From assembly GCA_001642005.1 (NCBI GenBank), contig LWCA01000149.1, positions 1 to 47,136 on the forward strand: a DNA stretch of 47,136 bases. The letters run 5' to 3'. Source of the DNA: Intoshia linei (lineage: Eukaryota; Orthonectida; Rhopaluridae). A program made the translations under genes and the position numbers. This document shows positions 39,498 through 47,136 of this stretch, one piece after another. Below the pieces are notes generated by a model that ran no database searches, had not been told where the DNA came from, and saw only the letters and a program-made list of their open reading frames with translations. The stretch's first letter is position 1; every line of letters begins with the position of its first letter.

Positions 39498-41958
39498 AAA
39501 TATATGGAATAAATTTTATTTTGTTAATACACATGTATTTACGCTATTTCAATATATTTCGTGTCATTTTTAATTTGATTATTTTTTTAATATTGCACAT
39601 GTATAATTTCAATATTTTTTTGGTACCAAAAAAAACTTCTTATAAAAAGGGTTCAGCGGAAACTTGTATGTTTCTTAAATATGTAGGTATAATGTGAATA
39701 TAAAAATTAAATAATATAACGAACAGTAGCTATCTGCCTAGGTTGAATAATTTAATTATGAATTTTGTGATTATTTCCATATTTTAAATATTAATAGTCC
39801 TATTTAACGGAATTTTTGGCACTCAAAAATTATAATGTAGTCGATTACAACATAAGAAAAAATTTTGAAATTCCGTTAAATAGGACTTAGACCAGTGTTT
39901 CCGAACCTTTTTTCTAAGCCCCACTTTCACTCTGAAAAAAAATTAGCCCTAATGCCAAATTTTTTGGAGTTGATACAACAGTTCACTCACCAAATATTAC
40001 TATTATTAATAATAATTTAATTATTATTTTCTAATAAATTATAAATGGAAAGTTATTATTGTCGAAATTTGAGCAAATTGTATTAAAACTAGGTTGACTG
40101 TTATGTACTACGTACAAACAGGACCTAGCTCTGCCGAGGGTAAATTTTTTTATACATAAAAAATAAATTGACATTGAAAATCTAATTTAAAAATCCTACT
40201 ATTCACTATTATCCATCCTTTAAAGGAGTGGTTCCCAAATTTGTTTCAGGTGGAACCATCATATCACATTAATTTTTACTTTAAAGTGAATTATTCCATC
40301 TTAATTTTTTTTGTTAACATTTGCGTAAAAAATTTAAAAACAATTATCTCATTTTTTTAATTTATTAGACAGAATGTGTGTATAATATTAAAAATAATGT
40401 AAAAACAGTCCAATCCTAAAAATTGTCATAAATAGCATAAATTCCAAAAAAATAAAATTAGTAGAATCCTAAAAATTTTCATAAATAGTTTAAATTGCAG
40501 AAAAAATAAAACTAAAAATAAACTTGTATAGCGTTGCTTCTGTTTTATGTTTAATTACGTTGAGATAATTATCCTTATCTCACTAAAACCTGTATTTTAT
40601 TTAAAAACATATTTCGGGTAAATTTTACCAATATATGAAATAGATACAAAAATGATAATAACGAAGTTGTTACACTTCAAGGTATTCTTAACTTTTTGAA
40701 AATGAAAAATTGGGTAGCAATGGTAAAAAATCCAAAGTAATACATTTATGAGATTTATACTCATACATCTGTATTGGAAATGTGTAGACGGTCAATACAA
40801 TTTTTTTTAATTGTAAGATAAATATTTACATTTTAATTTTAAAATTACCGGACATTTTGTCCATGCCACAATCAATGCGTACAGTTTATTAATTTAAGAT
40901 TAATTATTTTCTAACTCATAATCTTAGCGTTATCTTAACAACATTTAACATGAATAATTATTATTTTTAGAATATATGCCTTGTGAGAAGTATGAGCGGA
41001 ATTCAAGAAATTCAAATTCAAAAAATGATTAATGAAAACATGCAATAATAATATCATGATTGTAATATAAAAATGATATTAACAAAGTTATTTTAGTTTC
41101 GTTGTTGTAGTTTCTTATTTAAATTTGAATGCCTTAATAAAAATGTTTTGAAAATGAAAATTTAAAAATTGCGTAGTAATGAAAAAATTGCGAAGGAATG
41201 AATTATATAGATTTTCACTAATGTTTTATTAAAAATGTGTAGACGTACAATCCACATGTTTTTTTAAATTGTAGGATCAATATTTACATTTTCAATTTTT
41301 GATTTTAATCGAAATATTTGAAAAATATTGGTTGATAATATATTAAAAATTATTTTTTACCGGAAATGCGTAGATTACTGGGGTTGAAATTTTGTATTTA
41401 TATTAATTGGAATAAGCTCTATCAGAATAATCCTTTTTTTTAATTTTCGGATTCTTAATTATTTCATATTTATTGTTTTAATAAAATGTTTTGGAAAAAA
41501 AATATATGAATACTAAAATGCTTTTTTGACCGTAAAGTCGTCACTTATCAGATTTAAATTTTTTGTTATTAACATGATACAACTGTACCTAACTGTAAAT
41601 TTTTTGAAATTCTAGAGCTGTTTTAAAAAAAAAGTAAGGAGAATTTGGCCTTAAAGATATAATTTTTTTAAATTGTCCAACTCGTTTAATTTTCAAAAGG
41701 AGGGACAACGGGTTTTTGACCCTTAAGATGTGAAATTGGGAGGTTGAAATTTATCCTATTATACGTCCCGGAAAAAACTGTAATTGAAATGTGGTCTTTA
41801 TAAAATTCTAAGAGTGCTAGTTATTTCATTAAAGTAAAACACACACGCACACAGACATACAAACAAAAATCGCGTAGCATATTATATAAGTTAGGATAGT
41901 ATACAATCTATACTATGCAGATAATCAAAATAAAAAATATTTCACCATAACATGTATT
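39498..41958. repeat. Repeat-rich spacer between TENT5 and PIGK
   Basis: The block at 39893 (CAGTGTTTCCGAACCTTTTTT) is a hAT-like terminus. The segment near 40209 (AGTGGTTCCCAAATTTG) is another. The span 40350-40510 is a copy of the three-copy repeat. From about 41450 to 41900 there is a forward copy of the CA-tract family, complete through its CA-rich terminal block. No gene was recognised. Confidence 0.6.
39796..39887. repeat. 20-bp perfect inverted repeat, 52-nt loop
   Basis: The arms AGTCCTATTTAACGGAATTT (39796-39815) and its exact complement (39868-39887) face each other across 52 bases. This could be a tiny MITE or a transcript hairpin. A hAT-like terminus starts six bases after the right arm. 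Confidence 0.8.
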
Positions 41959-43097
41959 TTACATAAAAATATCATATTTATTTAAATCAAAAACAGATTC
42001 TGTTAAATCAATATGACGTTGACTGGCAAAAAAATCGACCACCTTGATATCTTTGAATGAAATTTTTGAACTAGAGGCCATTACAGGTGTAGATATGCAC
42101 AATTCGGTAGGGCAAACTCTACTCTAAAATCGGAATGTAAAAAAATTTTGTAGTGAAATACCAAATCTTCCAAAGAATCTTCCGGTGTTAAATTTTCCAA
42201 AAATATGTTCATATGATAAGAAAATCTATCAATATTGTAAACTCCAATATCATAGTCAACACTGTACTAAATTAGATAAAAAATAAGGTTTTTATACCAA
42301 GAAATATTACAGAAAACGAATCCTCAATTCTACGACTACTAGCAATTGAAACGACATTTGGAGAGTAAATTTTGGTAAACATGCTTTCTGCATGACAAGT
42401 ATCGATAATGAATAAAATACTATTGTATCTAAAAGGCATGAAATTGAATTTTTGCAAATAACCTTTTCAACTGGTACATATGATTAACAGTGTCAGCAAA
42501 TTCTTGACTAGATAAATCAGCATTATCTCGAAACTTAAGAAAATCTTCCCCACCGTGGCCTACAAAAAAAAAATTAGCCAATATAAAACTGTTTTTTAAA
42601 AAAACCTGTCATATAAATGAGAATATTACTATTTTTATCTGACAATAGCCGTTTTGATCGAGGTAAACTCAAATCTTGACGGTCTGTCAATAATCTGATA
42701 AAATTATCAACCGAAACCTAAAACAAAATAAGCGGTATTTAAATATTAATAACTTCAGATCCGCGATAATCAACTTCAATTTCATCAACATACAAATTGT
42801 TGTAATGTTCTGAATCAGAAAAAACAGTACCTACATTTTAATTACCTTTTAAATTGGTATTACTAAAGAATATACCTGGGTATTTATTACGTGAATTGCA
42901 TGCAATATCTTCTGCTAAAAACAAAATGATATTGCTACATTTAAGAAATGTTAATATTACATTTAATATTACCTATCTGGTATACCCAATCGTTTTATAT
43001 TTGAATATATTGATAACACATTTGCACTGTGGCGATAATTGTACCAAAATGCAGAACTGTCCACAATTACGGCCCAATTATTGGTTGATTTTGATTT
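41959..43097 (-). CDS. PIGK: GPI-anchor transamidase catalytic subunit
   Basis: Eight short minus-strand exons (from 43097 down to TAA 41959; boundaries about 43097-42973, 42934-42876, 42830-42755, 42717-42606, 42559-42465, 42430-42311, 42266-42162, 42123-41959) encode the C13-peptidase core: TNNWAVIVDSSAFWYNYRHS, IKRLGIPDSNIILFLAEDIA, SKRLLS, ILIYMTGHGGEDFLKF with the catalytic His, and ILFIIDTCHAESM with the catalytic Cys. Then follow YSPNVVSIASS and RVCPTELCIST. PIGK cleaves the C-terminal signal of proproteins at the ER and attaches the GPI anchor. The first exon, with the signal peptide, is upstream and unresolved. The product stops at NKYDIFM soon after DFFASQ, so the linker and C-terminal membrane helix of the human and yeast proteins are absent. 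Introns are 31-45 nt. Confidence 0.93.
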
Positions 43098-43744
43098 CTA
43101 AATGATTATTAAATTTTATAAGATTAATTTAAACAATTAAATACAAGAAAAAATAAATTATAAAAGTATGAATCATAAAATTAATGTTAATTTATTTGAT
43201 TTAAATTAAACTTATTTTTTCTAAAAATGAGTAACCATAAAAAATTATAAATAATACAAATTATGTAGTGATAAGTTTTCATTGACTCAATTGTAAAAAT
43301 ATTAAAAATTTCGTAGTACAATATTGGTAGATATAATGTTTATACAGTCGATTTTCTCTATTTTAAAGCAATTTTGAAGCAAAATTATTATGTTTAAAAC
43401 AAAGTGAATTTTAATATTATGTATTTCAAATTAAAGAGAATCTACTGCACATTGTTTCAGTTTCAATGGGGCAATTTGAATTTCAAAATTGACAAGATGT
43501 GCAAGATTCATTTTGTTTATAATAAAAAGTGAAATAAAAAAAGTAAATAAGGTGACAAATTGTAACAATTGATAACAAAACAGATTTTTTATCCAAGGAA
43601 ATAAATATAAACCGAAACAGATGACTATTCTAATATTTAATTTCCATATAGATTTAAATTAAAATAAATAAAATTGTTACTAACTACGAACAAAGCAATA
43701 ATTTATTATCGATCGATAAAAAACCAAAAGAATATTTCTTCGAT
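43098..43744. other. Divergent PIGK-SCAF spacer
   Basis: About 650 bp of AT-rich sequence between two divergent genes. It should contain the first exon of PIGK and both promoters, but I could not locate an initiator for PIGK. No repeats were recognised. Confidence 0.5.
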
Positions 43745-46215
43745 ATGGACAAAGTTAAAGAGTTTAACAACGAGGTAAGTGAGTTACTTATTGTCAACTA
43801 CATTTTCATTAGCTAAGAAGTCTTCATAGTGCGAAAACTCCAATTTCAAAAGCCTCTATGACAAAAATAACAAAACTCTGTTTCAGGGCCATAAAGCTTT
43901 ATAAACATGCTGTTCAATGCGTTGAAAAGTTTATTGAAAAAGTCTAAAAATTTGATACATTGTATATTTAATAATTTTAGGCTCGTACAGATATGAAATT
44001 GACCGGCTTATACCTTATTGATTCGATAGTTCGTCAATCCATACACCAATATGGAAAAGATAAGGATGTTTTTGGACCGAGATTTTCTAAAAATATATTC
44101 AAAACATTCAACCATATTTTAAATTGTCCTGTAGAAACTAGAGTATGATTTCAGTATTTTTATTATTAATTGTAATTAGTCAAAAATTGAAAGAGTCCTT
44201 ACACTCTGGATTAAAAATGATGTCCTTGAAGAAAAAATTTCAAAACAACTATTGGATAATTTCAATAATCTACAATTAAATAATACAAGTATTTACTTTT
44301 ATTGTAACTTATTAACATTTTTAGCTGTAAAAACTGAGGCATTGCAAGAATCAAATAAGCTATTGTCTAGCGTGCAGCAAATTTTGAACGAACCCATTAA
44401 AGTATAATATTTTTTTAAATAATTTATATAATTTAGGATTCCAAACAAAATTTGGAGGAACTCAAGTGTTTGCAGCACAAACTTATTCAACAGGAAGAAT
44501 TCAATAAATCAAAAATTGATTATACCGGTTCTTTAAATGAAGAAATTGCATGTAAAATGGGAATTTTGGCTAACACTATTTTTAAAAAATCATATGACGA
44601 CGCATTTAGAAAGCAACCAGATATGTCTAAAAACATATCCACTCCACCTGATATCCACCCAGAAGTTAAAAATCCCCTTTATTTTGATTATGGTGAAGAT
44701 TCAGATAATGAACCTTATGAATCTCAATTTCCAGAGATTAAATCAATTTTAATCAATTCAGAAATCAAAGACAACAGTTACGTAGGTTTGGATAATGACG
44801 TTGTTAATCAAAATCCAGGAACAATTTACTCTGAGCGTAAACAAAATATGCCTGCTACTGAAAAACCAAAACCAAGGAATGAAATTAAGGATATTGTGGA
44901 AAGTGAATTATGGCCAGAATCCAGGGATGGGCGTGTAAGGTTGTGCAGTATAACTCTCTGTTTATCGGGAATAGAAGATAGTACTGAAGACGATGAAATT
45001 AAAAAACTTTTGCATCCTATTGTACAAAAACATGTTTCAGTGAACGTTATTCCTTTAAGGAAATTAGCCTATCTGATATTTAGCTCTCGGAAAGCGGCTT
45101 ATGTGGCTTTGCATAATAGAATGCAAAGTTCAATGGAATATACACTGACTTGGTCAAAACCTAAAGGGTTGAAACGTTCAAATTATGCTAATTTGTGGAG
45201 ACAAGATCTGGGGTTTGCTTATATTGATCCAGCAATTCTTCCACTTCATCCATTTATGGTAGAAGGTTCCAAAATATGCGAAAATGTGATGGCATCTGGA
45301 GGTGAACCTGATTTAGTTATGGAACAAAACGATTCTAATGACACTAAGAACGTTAATATTGGTGGTAGTACGGTCCAGCCAACGCCTGTCCCATCTATGA
45401 ATTCTATGCCCCCATTGAATTTCTCAACACCAGTGATCCCAAACATGGGATTCAGTACTGCCCCACCGATGCTACCAATCATAAACCGACCCAATGGTGG
45501 CCAGATTCGATTAAACGAACAACCTCCTATCTTACCGCTAAAATTGAGTAGAATAGCCCCCACTGGAAATTGCCCTGTAAACATACCTCCGTCGGGACTA
45601 ACTCAAGAACGTCCTTTTATGGCTCAAGGTTCATATTTTACCAACACACGAAATCGACCCCCACCAGACATGAATGGATCTTCAATATTTCCTCGAAATT
45701 TTGATATGCTTTGTCCTATAAAAATGAACGATTACAATATTCCTGAAACGTTTAACAGGAACAATTCTTTTAATGCACCTCCAATGTATAGGAACAAAGA
45801 ATCATCGCATACTACACCTCCTGAAATGTATTCTACAAACTCTGGCTCACCTAACATTAGTCGCATTTCTCCAGGTGGACATTCCAGGTCCCCCGGGATG
45901 CATAGTATTAATACAAGGTACGGAAATACTACTAACTTTGATACGGATAGACGCGAAAAAAGATTCCACCCAAACCACAATTTTAACAACATACCGAACG
46001 AAAGACCTCATTACAATCCTGATTTTTATCCACAACAAAATAACAAATATGGTCGTCGGAATAATGATCAAAATGACAGACACAGCTTTACCCCGAGAAA
46101 TCAATTTAGATTTAGAAATGAACGAACTCCAAGATATCCTGGTAACTCTCCAACCCAAGTACCATTTAGACCGCGCTTCAACAGTAGGTATCGAAATCAA
46201 AGGCCACGATATTAA
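43745..46215 (+). CDS. SCAF4/SCAF8-like CTD-interacting, RNA-binding protein
   Basis: Six exons (43745-43774, 43813-43941, 43981-44142, 44180-44288, 44325-44401, 44437-46215) sum to exactly 761 codons. Residues 1 to about 140 form a CTD-interacting domain: MDKVKEFNNE, IKLYKHAVQCVEKFIEK, LTGLYLIDSIVRQSIHQYGK, DVFGPRFSKNIFKTFNHIL and RVLTLWIKNDVLEEKISKQL. A degenerate RRM lies near 335-420 (RLCSITLCLSGIED ... LAYLIFSSRKAAYVALHNRM), followed by the SCAF-specific KPKGLKRSNYANLWRQDLGF. The C-terminus is Pro/Asn/Gly-rich and ends in an Arg-rich tail. SCAF4/8 bind the phosphorylated RNA polymerase II C-terminal domain and suppress early polyadenylation. PCF11 also has such a domain but lacks this RRM and motif. 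Introns are 36-39 nt. Confidence 0.95.
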
Positions 46216-46882
46216 TTTACTTTACCTCAATTATACATTAAAATCACTTGTTTATATGTAATATGTATTTCCTAATGATTTAATTACATTTTTAAAATGA
46301 TCTTTATAAATATTTTATTGGATGATTTCATTGTCGATATATTCATAATAATTTATTTTGGGTTTTCTAGTGTTATGGAACTTTAATATTCGTTTATTCA
46401 ATGTCTAAATAAGTTTTTAACCTTTTTTAAATTTTTTTTATCAAAACTCAACTTAGATTGGAAGGTCGTTTCATATAATATTTTTATGCATTTCAACGTA
46501 ACGATTAATTCCACTTTATGAAAAATATTTTATCGGGCCCATCTTTCCGCTAAATACATATATTTGACATAAGGTCATGGTAAATTTTAATTTGACTTGA
46601 TAAATTGTTAATAGTATTCAAAATCTGATACACTGCCGGAAAATATTATAAAGCACTTTGTTATTTAACTTTTTAAGTTGTAAAATTAATAAAATATAGC
46701 AATTCCTTTTAGAAATACTATTCATATAATGTTTATCTTGACTTTCAGAAAAAAACAATTGTTTTTGGTAAATAAATGATTTTCATTTTTACTATTATCG
46801 ATCAACCGGACAAAACTGCTTTAAGCCTAAACTATATTAACTCTTAAACGTGACTAAATATTTATATTTATTTGTAGAACTA
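46216..46882. other. Spacer downstream of the SCAF-like gene
   Basis: AT-rich sequence holding the 3' UTR of the SCAF-like gene and probably the left flank and end of the Tc1-type element. I could not define its terminal repeat. Nothing else was recognised. Confidence 0.5.
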
Positions 46883-47136
46883 ATGCCAAGAAATAAGCTA
46901 TTAACGGAATATGAAAAAGGTCGTATTGTGTTATATATTGAACAAGGTTTGAATCAAACAGAAATATCTTGTTTGATTTGCCGAAATCGGGCTTGCATTC
47001 AAAATTTTATAAAAAATCGAATAAGTGATGTGTCTCTATCAAATTATAAAAAACCTGGACTCTCTAAAAAATTGAATGAGACAGGAGGCGATTAATTAGA
47101 GCGGCTTCGAATTCCCAAGCATCAGCCAGTAATTTA
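46883..47136 (+). pseudogene. Tc1/mariner (Tc3-like) transposase N-terminus, frameshifted
   Basis: From ATG 46883 the frame reads MPRNKLLTEYEKGRIVLYIE, then QGLNQTEISCLICRNRACIQ and NFIKN. This is the paired-like helix-turn-helix of Tc1/Tc3-type transposases, in the usual MPRGKxLSxxEKGxI form. The frame stops at 47093-47095 (ETGGD). The neighbouring frame continues with RLIRAASNSQASASNL, the expected next part of the family (R-R-x-x-R-x-A-S), up to the window edge. A small indel just before the stop has therefore broken the gene. The catalytic DDE domain, if present, lies beyond the window. Confidence 0.85.

Noticed and set aside
45246-46261. Several long overlapping frames opposite or alongside the last SCAF exon.
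   Set aside because: They are shadows of the Pro/Asn-rich coding exon, which continues the CTD-interacting domain and RRM in a consistent frame.

Overview
This is a nuclear window from an AT-rich invertebrate animal. The evidence is a set of conserved eukaryotic and animal genes (a TENT5/FAM46 poly(A) polymerase, a SHANK-like PDZ protein, a FOXRED2/ERFAD flavoprotein, NXF1, PSMA7, PIGK, mitochondrial uL2m, a SCAF4/8 protein). These genes are cut by GT-AG introns that are mostly only 33-50 nt long. I read the exon models by hand from splice sites and from protein similarity. Several close exactly in frame (FOXRED2 615 aa, PSMA7 242 aa, TENT5 774 aa, SCAF 761 aa). Compact genes with tiny introns in a very AT-rich animal genome would suit a miniaturised invertebrate parasite such as an orthonectid, but that placement is inference and the sequence does not prove it.

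Layout. 1-1.7 kb is repeats. 1.7-10.6 kb (+) is one long gene for a roughly 1,870-residue Lys/Asn/Ser/Asp-rich disordered protein of unknown function. It has a run of small phase-1 exons, some apparently duplicated, and a 2 kb hAT element in one intron. 10.6-11.6 kb (-) is a multi-pass membrane protein with two in-frame TAG codons. 12.4-14.2 kb (-) is mitochondrial ribosomal protein uL2m. 15.7-16.4 kb is a hAT element with perfect target duplications. 16.65-20.4 kb (-) is FOXRED2. 20.7-21.6 kb (-) is an unknown lysine-rich protein. 22.1-22.5 kb holds hAT debris. 23.2-24.0 kb (-) is a SHANK-like PDZ protein. 25.6-26.6 kb (-) is an unknown basic protein. 28.7-31.5 kb (+) is PSMA7, which converges on NXF1 (31.6-34.35 kb, -). 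34.4-37.0 kb is repeats. 37.1-39.5 kb (+) is TENT5. 39.5-41.9 kb is repeats. 42.0-43.1 kb (-) is PIGK. 43.7-46.2 kb (+) is a SCAF4/8-like gene. 46.9 kb to the end is a broken Tc1/mariner-type transposase.

The genes do not form one pathway. Several handle RNA (SCAF4/8, NXF1, TENT5) or proteins (PSMA7, FOXRED2, PIGK, uL2m), as expected of a conserved housekeeping core. The space between them, and the few long introns, are filled by hAT-type elements and their non-autonomous relatives, by one dispersed repeat family ending in a CA-rich tract, and by a second three-copy repeat. I saw no tRNA, rRNA or CRISPR.
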